Below are positions 17,021-25,943 of a stretch of DNA of 64,000 nucleotides, piece by piece; positions within the stretch are counted from its first letter, which is position 1, and every line of letters begins with the position of its first letter. The notes under the pieces are model-generated. The model did not search any database and had not been told where the DNA came from. It was given only the letters and a program-made list of their open reading frames with translations. The DNA is from Asticcacaulis sp. AND118 (lineage in GTDB: Bacteria > Pseudomonadota > Alphaproteobacteria > Caulobacterales > Caulobacteraceae). The position numbers were made by a program, and so were the translations under genes. The stretch covers positions 186,001-250,000 of the forward strand of contig NZ_CP084910.1 in NCBI RefSeq assembly GCF_020535245.1, written 5' to 3'.

Positions 17021-17557
17021 TCAGTCTTCTTCGGCCGGCTCAGCTTCGTCCTGAACCCCTATCTCGTTGGGCGGATCGATGACGATATAGCCTGCCGCGA
17101 CATTCACTTCGGGCACGTTTTCCCGCGTGAACATCAGGTAATAGCTGGCCCCGCCCTTGGGCTGGATATCGAGCAGGTCGCCCGCGCCGAAGTCCTCGAC
17201 GCCTTTGAGCCGCCCCAGCACGGCCCCGTCGGTGCCGCGCACCTCAAGGCCGATCAGATCGGTGATGTAGAAGTCGTCCGCGTCCTCGACCTCGGGCAGG
17301 TCTTCGCGGCGTACATAGAGCTTCAACCCCTTAAGCGCATCGGCCTTGTCCTTGTCGGTCACGCCTTCCGCCTTGACGATCAGCGCGCCCTTGTGGCCGC
17401 GCGCCGCCGTGATAACCAGAGCGGGTACGCCGCTCTGGTTATATAGCGGGTTATATTCCAGCACGCTCAGCGGATCGTCCATATGGCTGATCAGCTTGAA
17501 TTCACCGCGCACGCCGAAGCTGGCGGCGACCTGAGCGACAAAAACCAGTTCCGTCAT
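17021..17557 (-). CDS. rimM: Ribosome maturation factor RimM
   Basis: 178 aa. The N-terminal barrel has FVAQVAASFGVRGEFKL, matching the G-x-hGIRGE RimM start, and EGVTDKDKADALKGLKLYV. The PRC barrel follows from DDFYITDLIGLEV through the C-terminus, ending in an acidic tail. RimM binds S19 and assists 30S head maturation. It overlaps the upstream transaldolase stop by one base (TAATG), so the two are translationally coupled. It is separated from rpsP, its usual partner, by about 10 kb. Confidence 0.93.
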   Translation of the reverse strand: MTELVFVAQVAASFGVRGEFKLISHMDDPLSVLEYNPLYNQSGVPALVITAARGHKGALIVKAEGVTDKDKADALKGLKLYVRREDLPEVEDADDFYITDLIGLEVRGTDGAVLGRLKGVEDFGAGDLLDIQPKGGASYYLMFTRENVPEVNVAAGYIVIDPPNEIGVQDEAEPAEED

Positions 17558-18210
17558 TACAGGATGCTTTGACCCGTCGAGGCCCAGTCGGCGAGAAAGG
17601 TTTCGAGACCCTTATCCGTCAGGTCGTGCTGGAACATGGCCTGAATGACCGCCGGCGGCAGGGTGCCGCAGTCGGCGCCGGCGATAGCCGCCTGAGCCAC
17701 ATGGTTGGTGTTGCGCAGAGACGCGGCGAGAATGGCCGTTTCGAACTCATAATTGTCGTAGACGGTGCGGATGTCGCGGATCAGTTGCATGCCGTCTTCG
17801 CCGCGATCGTCCAGACGGCCGACGAAGGGCGAAACGAAGGTGGCGCCGGCCTTGGCGGCCAGCAGCGCCTGCGACACCGAGAAGCACAGGGTGACGTTGG
17901 TCATCAGGCCCTGATCGGAGAAGACGCGCGTGGCTTTCAGGCCATCGACGGTCAGCGGCACCTTGATCACGACATTGTCGGCGATCTTGGCCAGCTTTTC
18001 GCCTTCGGCGACCATCTGCGTAAATTCCGTGGCGGCGACTTCGGCAGACACCGGGCCATCGATCATGGCGCAGATTTCCCGGGTGACTTCCAGAATATTG
18101 CGGCCCGACTTGGCGATCAAGGTGGGGTTGGTCGTCACGCCGTCGATCAGGCCCGTCTCGTTCAGTTCGGCCAGCAGCTTGGTATCGGCGGTATCGGCGA
18201 AGATCAGCAT
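17557..18210 (-). CDS. Transaldolase / fructose-6-phosphate aldolase, small TalC-type
   Basis: 217 aa, the size of the TalC/MipB/FSA subgroup. The start [20 protein letters not shown] is typical; [13 protein letters not shown] follows. The Schiff-base lysine lies in [29 protein letters not shown] and [21 protein letters not shown] are further family blocks. It acts in the non-oxidative pentose phosphate pathway or in F6P cleavage; the sequence alone does not decide between them. Its stop overlaps the rimM start. It is divergent from rimO across 92 bp. Confidence 0.9.
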   Translation of the reverse strand: MLIFADTADTKLLAELNETGLIDGVTTNPTLIAKSGRNILEVTREICAMIDGPVSAEVAATEFTQMVAEGEKLAKIADNVVIKVPLTVDGLKATRVFSDQGLMTNVTLCFSVSQALLAAKAGATFVSPFVGRLDDRGEDGMQLIRDIRTVYDNYEFETAILAASLRNTNHVAQAAIAGADCGTLPPAVIQAMFQHDLTDKGLETFLADWASTGQSIL

Positions 18211-18302
18211 GGAATTTCCTTTGAGCGTCTTTGTGTTTATCGGCGTTTGCGTGTATGAGGCCGCATTAATCCGTATAACAGAGCAAGTTCAAGTTTTTTT
18301 GC

Positions 18303-19715
18303 ATGAGTAACGCCCCCGCCTCTTCTGACACCCCCAAGGTCGGTTTTGTTTCGCTCGGCTGCCCCAAGGCGCTGGTCGATTCCGAACGCATCCTGACGCG
18401 CCTGAAGGGTGAGGGCTATGCGACGGCGGCGGAATATGCCGGCGCCGACGTGGTGGTGGTCAATACCTGCGGCTTTCTCGATTCCGCGCGCGACGAAAGC
18501 CTGAACGCGATTGGTGAAGCTCTGGCCGAAAACGGCAAGGTGGTGGTGACCGGCTGTCTGGGGGCCGAGGGCGATTTGATCCGCGAACGCTTCCCCAATG
18601 TCGCGGCGGTGACCGGCGCGCACCAGTACGAAGAGGTGATGGAGGCGGTCCGCCGCATCGTCCCGGCCAAGCCCGATCCCTTCCGCTCGCTGGTTCCGGA
18701 AAACGATCCCGGCGTGCGCCTGACGCCGAAACACTACGCCTATCTGAAGATTTCCGAAGGCTGCGACCACCGCTGTTCCTTCTGCATCATCCCCTCCCTG
18801 CGCGGCGATCTGGCGTCGCGCCCGGTCGATGAGGTGCTGCGCGAAGCCGAGGTGCTGGCCCGGAACGGCGTCAAGGAGCTGCTGGTCGTGTCGCAGGACA
18901 CCTCGGCCTACGGACTCGATATCCGCTATGCCGAAGGCCGCTGGCGCAACGACTATTACAAGGCCTCGTTCGAAGACCTGTCTCGGGGTCTGGGCGAGTT
19001 GGGCATCTGGGTGCGGATGCACTATGTCTACCCCTATCCGCACGTCAACAGCGTCATCCCGCTGATGGCCGAGGGCAAGATATTGCCCTATCTCGACATC
19101 CCGTTCCAGCACGCCAGCCCCAAGGTGCTGAAGGCCATGCGCCGCCCCGGCAATCAGGACAAGACGCTGGACCGTATCCTGAGCTGGCGCGAAATCTGCC
19201 CGGACCTGACCCTGCGCTCGACCTTCGTCGTCGGTTTCCCCGGTGAGACCGAAGCCGATTTCAACCTGCTGCTCGACTGGCTTGAGGTGGCGCAGATCGA
19301 CCGCGTCGGGGCCTTTGCCTACGAAAACGTCGAAGGCGCCGCCGCCCGCGACCTGCCCGACCACGTGCCGGAAGAGGTCAAGCAGGACCGTCTGGCGCGC
19401 TTCATGGCGGTGGCTTCGCGCATTTCGGCGCAGAAACTCCAGGCCAAGGTCGGCAAGACGGTGGACGTGCTGGTCGACGACATCCGCTCAGACGGCGTGG
19501 CGGTGGCCCGCACCAAGGGCGACGCGCCGGAAATCGACGGCCACATCTACCTGAAAGGCTTTACGGGCCTCAGCGCCGGCGACTATGCGAAGGCCAAAGT
19601 CACCCGCGCCGATGCCTACGACCTGTGGGGCGAGCCGGAAGGGCTGATCAAGCTCAACCGCGTGCCCACCGCACGGCCGGCCGGGCGCACGCACCGCCTG
19701 ATTTCGCGGATTTAG
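18303..19715 (+). CDS. rimO: Ribosomal protein S12 methylthiotransferase RimO
   Basis: 470 aa radical-SAM enzyme. The UPF0004 domain ([20 protein letters not shown]) contains the auxiliary [4Fe-4S] cysteines, including NTCGFLDSA and VTGCLGA. The radical-SAM motif CDHRCSFC is near residue 155. [17 protein letters not shown] and [12 protein letters not shown] are RimO/MiaB family blocks, and a TRAM domain closes the protein. [12 protein letters not shown] and VYPYPHVN favour RimO over MiaB. It methylthiolates Asp of ribosomal protein S12. The ribosome site before ATG is weak. A terminator made from the tandem repeat follows. Confidence 0.94.
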   Translation: MSNAPASSDTPKVGFVSLGCPKALVDSERILTRLKGEGYATAAEYAGADVVVVNTCGFLDSARDESLNAIGEALAENGKVVVTGCLGAEGDLIRERFPNVAAVTGAHQYEEVMEAVRRIVPAKPDPFRSLVPENDPGVRLTPKHYAYLKISEGCDHRCSFCIIPSLRGDLASRPVDEVLREAEVLARNGVKELLVVSQDTSAYGLDIRYAEGRWRNDYYKASFEDLSRGLGELGIWVRMHYVYPYPHVNSVIPLMAEGKILPYLDIPFQHASPKVLKAMRRPGNQDKTLDRILSWREICPDLTLRSTFVVGFPGETEADFNLLLDWLEVAQIDRVGAFAYENVEGAAARDLPDHVPEEVKQDRLARFMAVASRISAQKLQAKVGKTVDVLVDDIRSDGVAVARTKGDAPEIDGHIYLKGFTGLSAGDYAKAKVTRADAYDLWGEPEGLIKLNRVPTARPAGRTHRLISRI

Positions 19716-19726
19716 GCTACGGCAAC

Positions 19727-19869
19727 AGCCAGAAGCCGAACTTCGGCTTTTTAGCTTTTTCGTCGCGCTTCATTCTTGTTAGGGGACAAGCCAGAAGCCG
19801 AAGCGCGGCTTTTAGCTTTTTTCGTCGCGCTTCATTCTTGTTAGGGGACAAGCCAGAAGCCGAAGCGCG
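19727..19869. repeat. 62-bp tandem repeat, 2.3 copies, including the rimO terminator and the 3' end of the next gene
   Basis: Units begin AGCCAGAAGCCGAA at 19727, 19789 and 19851, a period of exactly 62. The third is partial and lies inside the 3' end of the convergent gene (19841-20308), where it encodes the last residues FGFWLVP. The first two copies therefore look like relict copies of that gene end. In copy 1, AAGCCGAA/TTCGGCTT at 19732-19748 plus TTTTTAGCTTTTT makes an intrinsic terminator for rimO. Confidence 0.8.
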
Positions 19870-20308
19870 ACAGGGGGTGCGCGATATCCTTCAACGGCCA
19901 GCCATGCTGTGCCGCCAGAGCCTTCAGCGTGCGGCGCGGAGCCAGCACCCAGCAGCGCTGCGACAGGTGCCAGCCGTCGTGGCTGTGCGACTTCGGAATG
20001 AAGTAGATGTCGTGGGCGTCCATCTCGATGCTGTCGATCTGATCCAGAGACAACACCTGCCGGTCCGGCGAAATGAATTCGCGACGTTCGGGATCGTAGC
20101 TGAACAGCGGCTTGGTGAGGACGCTGAGGCTGATCATGCCGAACAGCAACAAGCCCAGAAGAACGAGGCCGATGCCCTTGCCCTGCATAACCATATACGC
20201 CGCCCAGAAGGGCGCGGCGACCATCAGGGCGATGGTGTAGGCATTCAGCAGGCTCGCGCTCCAGCGCACATCGACCGTTACGGTCTCAGGGATTTGTTCG
20301 GACGTCAT
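19841..20308 (-). CDS. Hypothetical membrane protein with two transmembrane helices
   Basis: 155 aa from ATG at 20308, which has GGGAAGG just upstream; a longer start at 20341 is less likely. After a polar N-terminus (MTSEQIPETVTVDVRW) come two hydrophobic stretches (AYTIALMVAAPFWAAYMVM and IGLVLLGLLLFGMISLSVL), then a cytoplasmic domain. That domain, with EFISPDRQVLSLDQIDSIEM, resembles a membrane-anchored PH-like domain, but I cannot assign a family. The last codons lie within a 62-bp tandem repeat continuing beyond the stop. Confidence 0.65.
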   Translation of the reverse strand: MTSEQIPETVTVDVRWSASLLNAYTIALMVAAPFWAAYMVMQGKGIGLVLLGLLLFGMISLSVLTKPLFSYDPERREFISPDRQVLSLDQIDSIEMDAHDIYFIPKSHSHDGWHLSQRCWVLAPRRTLKALAAQHGWPLKDIAHPLSRFGFWLVP

Positions 20309-20415
20309 ACGCCTTCCCTTTATCCTGAACCGCCGAAGCATTCCACCTGCATTTTACCGTCCGCATCTTGCGAGGGCGAAGGCGAGGGCGCATATCGGAA
20401 ACGGCGGAGGAAGTG

Positions 20416-20829
20416 ATGTCACGGTTCATAGTGTTCGACAGCCCGTTCCTGCTGGGGTTCGATGAGACCCGCAGCCTGATCGAGCGCGTCAGCCGCGCTT
20501 CGGACAACTATCCCCCCTATAATGTCGAGGCCCTGACCGGCGATCATCTGCGCCTGACCGTGGCGGTGGCCGGGTTCACGCCGGACACCTTGCGCCTCAG
20601 CCTGCAAGGACAGCAACTGACGCTTCAGGCGTTTAAAGAGTCAGTGGAAACGGGCCCGCGCGAGTTCATCCATCGCGGCATCGCCCAGCGCGGCTTTACA
20701 CGCAGCTTTGTCGTCGGCGAGGGGTTCGAGGTCGAAGGCGCGGTGATGGAGCACGGCCTGCTGCACATCGATCTCAAACGGCCGCTGGCGCCCGAAGAAG
20801 TACGCATCATCCCGATTAAAGCTATTTAG
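20416..20829 (+). CDS. Small heat-shock protein, Hsp20/IbpA type
   Basis: 137 aa from ATG 20416, preceded by a strong GGAGGAAG site; the frame extends upstream but without a better start. The N-terminal VFDSPFLLGFDETRSLIER matches IbpA-like Hsp20 proteins. The alpha-crystallin domain covers about residues 35-125 (YNVEALTGDHLRLTVAVAGF, REFIHRGIAQRGFTRSF, EHGLLHIDL). The C-terminal IIPIKAI carries the I-x-I oligomerisation motif. It is an ATP-independent holdase. It overlaps the convergent ptsN by 4 bp. Confidence 0.9.
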   Translation: MSRFIVFDSPFLLGFDETRSLIERVSRASDNYPPYNVEALTGDHLRLTVAVAGFTPDTLRLSLQGQQLTLQAFKESVETGPREFIHRGIAQRGFTRSFVVGEGFEVEGAVMEHGLLHIDLKRPLAPEEVRIIPIKAI

Positions 20830-21299
20830 GCGGCGTGGCTGGTTTCGGTGCGGTTGAGCAGGGCGTAGAGGGCATCGGCCGTATCGACCTGACGCAGTTG
20901 TTCGCGCAGTTCCTTCTGACGCAGGATACGCGACACCTTGGCCAAGGCGCGCAGGTGCTCGGAACCCGCCTCTTCCGGGGCGAACAGGGCGAAGATCAGA
21001 TCGACCGGCACATCGTCGATGGCTTCATACTCGACCGGCGTATCCAGACGGATGAAGACGCCATGCATACGGGTCAGACCGGTCAGGGCCGCGTGCGGCA
21101 CCGCCACGCCCATGCCCACGCCGGTGGAGCTGAGCTTCTCACGTTCGACAAGACCTTGCAGAATGGCATCGGCATCGAGGCCGTAAGCCCCGAGCGTGCG
21201 TTCGGCCACATCGGCCACGATCTGCAGGGCATGACGCTTGGAATTGGCACTTACCGGTCCGGCTACGCTGTTCCGGTCAAGTACTTCGGTGAGGAACAT
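20826..21299 (-). CDS. ptsN: PTS IIA-like nitrogen regulatory protein PtsN (EIIA-Ntr)
   Basis: 157 aa EIIA domain. The phosphorylatable histidine lies in TGVGMGVAVPHAAL near residue 68. The VDLIFALFAPEEAGSEHL region and the C-terminal LREQLRQVDTADALYALL helix are typical of PtsN. It is the terminal acceptor of the nitrogen PTS and regulates potassium and stress processes through protein binding. Order downstream of hpf and rpoN on the same strand is the classical rpoN-hpf-ptsN neighbourhood. Confidence 0.93.
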   Translation of the reverse strand: MFLTEVLDRNSVAGPVSANSKRHALQIVADVAERTLGAYGLDADAILQGLVEREKLSSTGVGMGVAVPHAALTGLTRMHGVFIRLDTPVEYEAIDDVPVDLIFALFAPEEAGSEHLRALAKVSRILRQKELREQLRQVDTADALYALLNRTETSHAA

Positions 21300-21460
21300 T
21301 ACACATCCATCAAGTTTGCGGGCGCAGGACGGACAGAGCCATGCGCGGTCATCCGCCCTAACGGCGGTACGCGACCGCGCCTGCCCTTACAGACAGCGTC
21401 CGCTCAAGTCAACGCCGTGTATCTGGCGTATTTATGAAATTTTCGCGGCAGCGCGTCCAG

Positions 21461-22084
21461 TTAATGCGCTTTTCCGTTGAGTTTGGACTTGGTCCGCTCC
21501 GGATCGATCCAGCCGATATTGCCGTCGGGACGGCGGTACAGGACCGAAAGCCCACCGTGCGCCGCATTGCGGAACATGATGACCGGATAGTTGGACAGGT
21601 CCAGTTCCTCGACCGCCTGAGACACGCTCAAGGTCCGGATCGGGGCCTCGGTTTCGGCGATGATCATCGGCTGAGGCGGGCTGTCGTGATCCATGCCGTC
21701 GTCGAGATCGGCTTCGTCGTCGCTGAAATCGCTGCCCTGTATGACCGTGAGGGGGGCCATCTCGTGCTTGGTCGGCGCATTGGTCGGGTGATGATCCTTC
21801 AGCCGGCGCTTGTAGCGGCGAATGCGCTTTTCCATGTGGTCCAGCGTGCCGTCGAAGGCCGCGTGCGCGTCACCGCCGAAGGCATGGGCGATGAGCGTCT
21901 GACCGGAAGCGAGCCTTACCCAGCAGTCGGCCTTGAACTGATGCCCCTGCTTGGAAATCGTCACTTCGGCCGTTGCGCCGCCGCGATCGAAATATTTGGT
22001 GATGCCCGCATTGAGTTCGGTTTCGATGCGCTCCTGCAGAGCCGCACCCAATTCGACCTTTTTTCCGGTAACCTGTATTTGCAT
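21461..22084 (-). CDS. hpf: Ribosome hibernation promoting factor, long form
   Basis: 207 aa. The N-terminal S30AE domain begins MQIQVTGKKVELGAALQERI and includes KYFDRGGATAEVTISKQGH. A linker of about 50 residues, acidic around FSDDEADLDDGMDHD, connects to the C-terminal dimerisation domain (VSQAVEELDLSNYPVIMFRN, ending GNIGWIDP). The long form mediates 100S ribosome dimer formation in stationary phase. GGAG lies about 12 bases before the ATG. It sits between rpoN and ptsN; the 235-bp gap on the rpoN side could hold its own promoter. Confidence 0.94.
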   Translation of the reverse strand: MQIQVTGKKVELGAALQERIETELNAGITKYFDRGGATAEVTISKQGHQFKADCWVRLASGQTLIAHAFGGDAHAAFDGTLDHMEKRIRRYKRRLKDHHPTNAPTKHEMAPLTVIQGSDFSDDEADLDDGMDHDSPPQPMIIAETEAPIRTLSVSQAVEELDLSNYPVIMFRNAAHGGLSVLYRRPDGNIGWIDPERTKSKLNGKAH

Positions 22085-22319
22085 GGCGATAACTCGCTCC
22101 TTTGATCTGCAAAAACCGTCGCCGCACTGGAGGGATGTGGGCGACGTGAGCCCCAGCCGTGATGAAGGACCGTGGTCCGTCTTCGACTGTACGCCTCTGA
22201 CCGAGGATGCAAAATCAAGAAAACGTGTAGGGGACGCGACCTTTAACCACAGGTCTTCGCCTTGAATTTTAACGGTTAATTACCACAATCCGCGCCATCG
22301 ATTGCGCGAGCGCGCAAGC

Positions 22320-23849
22320 TCAGCGGATCATCCGCTTGCGCTCGACCGAGGACGGGATACGCAGGGCCTCGCGATACTTGGCCACGGTGCGCCGCGCGAT
22401 ATCGACGCCGGCTTCCTTCAGAATTTCCACGATACGATCGTCAGACAGAATCTCACCCGACGATTTTTCGCCGTCGATCAGGTGCTTGATCTTGTGACGC
22501 ACCGATTCCGCCGAATAGGCCTCGGAGCCGTCGGCCGCAGCAATGGCCGAGGTGAAGAAGAATTTCAGCTCGAACACACCGCGCGGGGTCGAGATGTACT
22601 TGTTCGTCGTCACGCGCGAAATGGTCGACTCGTGCATGCCGACGGCCTCGGCGACGGTCTTCAGATTGAGCGGGCGGAGGTGCTCGACGCCGAACACGAA
22701 GAAGCCGTCCTGCTGACGCACGATCTCGGCGGAGACCTTGAGGATGGTGCGGGCGCGCTGATCGAGGCTCTTGATCAGCCAGTTGGCCTGCGACAGACAT
22801 TCGTTGAGATAGGTCTTTTCCTGATCCGAACGCGCCGAAGTCGCCACCTTGGCATGATAGCTCTGATCGATCAGCACACGCGGCAGGGTGTCGCTGTTGA
22901 GATCGACGCGCCAGCCGCCCGACGGGTCCTGACGTACGAAGACATCCGGCACGACGCCGGCTTGCGGTTCGGCGCCGAAGGCCGCGCCCGGACGCGGGGT
23001 CAGGGCCTTCAGCTCGCGGATCATCTCCGCCAGATCTTCGTCGTCGACGCCACAGGCGCGGCGCAGGGCCGACAGGTCGCGGCGGGCCAGAAGCTCCAGA
23101 TTATCGATCAGCGCTTCCATGGCCGGATCGAAGCGGTTGCGCTCGATCAGTTGCAGCTTAAGGCATTCCGGCACCGAACGCGCCATGACGCCGGTCGGCT
23201 CGAAACCCTGACAGACGCCCAGCACTTTTTCGATGAGGTCCATCGCGCAGCCCAGACGCTCGGCGATTTCGTCGAGATCGGCGCGCAGATAGCCGCCTTC
23301 GTCCACCGCATCGATGAGGATTTGCGCCACCGCCATCTCCGGTGGCGTGAAACCGGCGATCAGGGCCTGATCCGTCAGGTGCTCGGTCAGGGTCTTCTCG
23401 CGGCTCATCGCGCGGTCGAGCGTATCGCCGTCGCCATCGAAGCCGCCGCCCTTGCCCGCACGGCTCCAGTCGACCATCGGCCCTTCGCCCATATCGGCGG
23501 ACGCGGCAGCCGGTTCGCGCACGGTGGGTTCGTCGTCGCCGTAGACGTCGCCTTCGGAGGCATCCAACGCAGAATTGGCCTGCTGAGTGTCGCGGTCGGA
23601 AAGTTCCAGTTCGCCGCGATCTTCACGCGGGGCATCGGAATCGCCGTCATGGCCGTCGGTGCCGGGTTCGCCATCCTCGCGCAGCAGCAGCGGGTTGCGT
23701 TCCATCTCGGCCTCGACCACGGCCTCCAGCTCAAGATTCGACAATTGCAGAAGCTTGATCGCTTGCTGCAACTGGGGCGTGATGACCAGCCCCTGCCCTT
23801 GTCTGATTTCCAGCCTTTGCCCTAATGACATGGGCCGGACCTTAGACAT
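22320..23849 (-). CDS. rpoN: RNA polymerase sigma-54 factor
   Basis: About 509 aa from ATG 23849; GTG 23855 and ATG 23831 are in-frame alternatives. Region I is glutamine/leucine-rich (QGQGLVITPQLQQAIKLLQL), region II acidic (DGEPGTDGHDGDSDA). The core-binding region and the C-terminal HTH (MHESTISRVTTNKYISTP) follow, and the RpoN box ARRTVAKYREAL lies near the end. It directs enhancer-dependent transcription from -24/-12 promoters, for flagellar, stalk and nitrogen genes in Caulobacterales. A small stem of TTGCGC/GCGCAA follows the stop. Confidence 0.97.
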   Translation of the reverse strand: MSKVRPMSLGQRLEIRQGQGLVITPQLQQAIKLLQLSNLELEAVVEAEMERNPLLLREDGEPGTDGHDGDSDAPREDRGELELSDRDTQQANSALDASEGDVYGDDEPTVREPAAASADMGEGPMVDWSRAGKGGGFDGDGDTLDRAMSREKTLTEHLTDQALIAGFTPPEMAVAQILIDAVDEGGYLRADLDEIAERLGCAMDLIEKVLGVCQGFEPTGVMARSVPECLKLQLIERNRFDPAMEALIDNLELLARRDLSALRRACGVDDEDLAEMIRELKALTPRPGAAFGAEPQAGVVPDVFVRQDPSGGWRVDLNSDTLPRVLIDQSYHAKVATSARSDQEKTYLNECLSQANWLIKSLDQRARTILKVSAEIVRQQDGFFVFGVEHLRPLNLKTVAEAVGMHESTISRVTTNKYISTPRGVFELKFFFTSAIAAADGSEAYSAESVRHKIKHLIDGEKSSGEILSDDRIVEILKEAGVDIARRTVAKYREALRIPSSVERKRMIR

Positions 23850-23922
23850 TAACACCTTAAATTAGGTTAACCCCTTTCCACAGGGCGGAAAAAGCCGTGG
23901 AAAAGCGCCGGGAGCGCCGGCA

Positions 23923-24714
23923 TCAGCCGTCGAAATCCTCGCCCAGATAAACGCGGCGCACTTCCGGATTATGACGAATTTCGTCCGGCGTGCCTTCGAA
24001 CAGCACCTCGCCCGAATGGATGATCGAGGCACGATCGATAATGTCGAGCGTCTCGCGCACATTGTGGTCGGTGATGAGGATGCCGATGCCGCGATGCTTG
24101 AGGTAACCCACGACTTCACGGATATCCGCGATAGCCAGCGGATCGATACCGGCAAAGGGCTCATCGAGCAGGATGAAGGACGGATCGCCGGCCAGGGCGC
24201 GGGCGATTTCCACGCGACGGCGCTCACCGCCCGAAAGGGCCGTGGCGGGCGATTTGCGGATATGGTTGATGTGCAGCTCTTCGAGCAGGCGCGTCACTTC
24301 GGCCTCGATTTCCGAGCGGTTCTTAAGACGCAGCTCCAGCACGGCCTGAAGGTTCTGCTCGACATTCAGCCCGCGGAAGATCGAGGATTCCTGCGGCAGA
24401 TAGCCCAGCCCCATGCGCGCGCGCTGGTACATGGGCTGAGACGTGATGTCGTGACCATCGAGGCTGATCGTGCCGTAATCCGGCTGGACCAGACCGGTGA
24501 TCATGTAGAAGCAGGTCGTCTTGCCCGCGCCGTTGGGGCCGAGCAGGCCCACGGCTTCACCGCGACGCAGGGTGAGCGACACGGTCTTGACCACCGCCCG
24601 CTCCTTGTACGACTTGCCGATGCCTTCGACGCGCAGGCCGTCGGCGGTTTCAGGCGCTTCGGCCGCACGAATATCGGCGGCGCTGCGCGCATCGAGCGTG
24701 GGAACCGAGACCAT
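23923..24714 (-). CDS. lptB: LPS export ABC transporter ATPase LptB
   Basis: 263 aa. After about 25 extra N-terminal residues the ABC domain has Walker A GLLGPNGAGKTTCFYMITG, the Q-loop (LPQESSIFRGL), signature LSGGERRRVEIARAL, Walker B SFILLDEPFAGID and H-loop LITDHNVRETL. These match LptB closely. It powers LPS extraction from the inner membrane with LptFG and passes LPS to the LptC-LptA bridge. It overlaps lptA by one base (stop/start at 24714). The lptC-lptA-lptB-rpoN order is conserved in proteobacteria. Confidence 0.96.
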   Translation of the reverse strand: MVSVPTLDARSAADIRAAEAPETADGLRVEGIGKSYKERAVVKTVSLTLRRGEAVGLLGPNGAGKTTCFYMITGLVQPDYGTISLDGHDITSQPMYQRARMGLGYLPQESSIFRGLNVEQNLQAVLELRLKNRSEIEAEVTRLLEELHINHIRKSPATALSGGERRRVEIARALAGDPSFILLDEPFAGIDPLAIADIREVVGYLKHRGIGILITDHNVRETLDIIDRASIIHSGEVLFEGTPDEIRHNPEVRRVYLGEDFDG

Positions 24715-25232
24715 TATTGCGACTTGCCCTGATCCGGGTAGAAGACGCCGCGCACGCGGCTCTTGCTGCCCGTGGTCGGCACGCCGTCCATGGTCGATTT
24801 CTTGGCGCCGACATTATAGACGAGGCGGCTGCCTTCCATCACGTTCTGGCCCTGCTTAAGCACCACATTGCCGGTCAAAACCAGGGTGTCGGTGCTCTTG
24901 GTGTAGACGGCGCGGCTCCCGGTCATCACCTGATCGTCAACCACGTAATAGACATTGCCGATGGCTTCGGCGGTCGACAACTCGTCCCACTTGCCCGTCG
25001 TCTGGTTCTGGCCATAGGTGACGGTCATCTTGTCCGAACGCAGGCGCGAGGTCTTCTGAAGGAATTCGACGCTGCCGGTGAAGGTGGCGGTATGGTTGCT
25101 TTCATCGGCTTCGAACGTGTCCGCCGCATAGGCGATGGGGTCTTCCTTGGTCGCCACGAACTGCGCTGAGGCCATCGGCGCCGCCAGCACCATAGCCGCC
25201 CCCACTACCCACACTGTCTTATTGATCTGCAT
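24714..25232 (-). CDS. lptA: LPS transport periplasmic protein LptA
   Basis: 172 aa. The signal peptide MQINKTVWVVGAAMVLAAPMASAQ is followed by an OstA/LptA beta-jellyroll: IAYAADTFEADESNHTATFT, GSVEFLQKTSRLRSDKMTV, and MTGSRAVYTKSTDTLVLTGNV. It forms the periplasmic bridge carrying LPS from LptBFGC to LptDE. It is preceded by lptC (24-bp gap) and overlaps lptB, forming one transcript. Confidence 0.93.
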   Translation of the reverse strand: MQINKTVWVVGAAMVLAAPMASAQFVATKEDPIAYAADTFEADESNHTATFTGSVEFLQKTSRLRSDKMTVTYGQNQTTGKWDELSTAEAIGNVYYVVDDQVMTGSRAVYTKSTDTLVLTGNVVLKQGQNVMEGSRLVYNVGAKKSTMDGVPTTGSKSRVRGVFYPDQGKSQ

Positions 25233-25256
25233 GGCCGGATCTATCCTTCAAAAATC

Positions 25257-25913
25257 TTAGTCTTCGGCGCCCGAAAGCGTGCCGGTCACCTGCTGGCCAG
25301 GTTTGCCGTAGAAAAGTACTTTGCGCCCGTTCTGCTCGATGCGGAAGCCCTGCGCGTTGACGCTGCCCGTCTGCCACGTGCCCTGAACCGGCGCGTTTCC
25401 GCTGATCACCGCGTTCTGCAGATCGACATCGGCGGCCTGGGTTCGCAGCGACAGACCGTTGCCGGAGGTGAGGGTCACGTCCTTATTGACCGTGAAGCGG
25501 CGCTTGGCGTCGTCATAGACACCCGCTGCCCCCTCCAGCGACGACGGCCGCGTGTTTTCCGAGCGGATTTCCAGACGCGGCGCCGTCAGGGTGACGATCT
25601 GAGAGTTACGCCCCTTGCGCACGGCTTCGAGCCCGCGCATCTCGTATCGCTCGCCGTTGCGGCTGCGGTCGGTGTAGAAGGGGTTGGTCATGCGGATGTC
25701 TTCGCCACTGGTGGTATAGACGTTCATCGAGTTGATGACGCTCTGCACCACGATCCACACGATCATAAGCAGGATAATGCCGACAATGAGGCCGGGAAAG
25801 ATCAGACGCAGGCGCGCGATCTTGCGGGAACGCTTCTTCCACGCCAGCGCCTGCACATTCAGGCGGTGGCGGTCGGCGGCATTGTCGTGCGTCAGGGTCT
25901 CGGAGGCCGGCAT
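25257..25913 (-). CDS. lptC: LPS export protein LptC
   Basis: 218 aa. A basic N-terminal segment (KKRSRKIARLR) precedes one transmembrane helix (LIFPGLIVGIILLMIVWIVV, residues about 36-58). A periplasmic jellyroll follows with IRMTNPFYTDRSRNGERYEM and EGAAGVYDDAKRRFTVNKDV, as in alphaproteobacterial LptC. It anchors the LptA bridge to LptBFG. Located between nrnC and lptA with short gaps, consistent with one operon. Confidence 0.9.
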   Translation of the reverse strand: MPASETLTHDNAADRHRLNVQALAWKKRSRKIARLRLIFPGLIVGIILLMIVWIVVQSVINSMNVYTTSGEDIRMTNPFYTDRSRNGERYEMRGLEAVRKGRNSQIVTLTAPRLEIRSENTRPSSLEGAAGVYDDAKRRFTVNKDVTLTSGNGLSLRTQAADVDLQNAVISGNAPVQGTWQTGSVNAQGFRIEQNGRKVLFYGKPGQQVTGTLSGAED

Positions 25914-25943
25914 GGCGGCAAAAATCCTTATGATGGAACCGCT

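Noticed and set aside
20309-20415. ROSE-type RNA thermometer before hsp20
   Set aside because: CCGCC and GGCGG near the ribosome site could pair, but the typical multi-hairpin layout and anti-ribosome-site motif are not evident.
23857-23871. CtrA-like TTAA...TTAAC upstream of rpoN
   Set aside because: The spacer is six bases, not seven, so it does not match the consensus.
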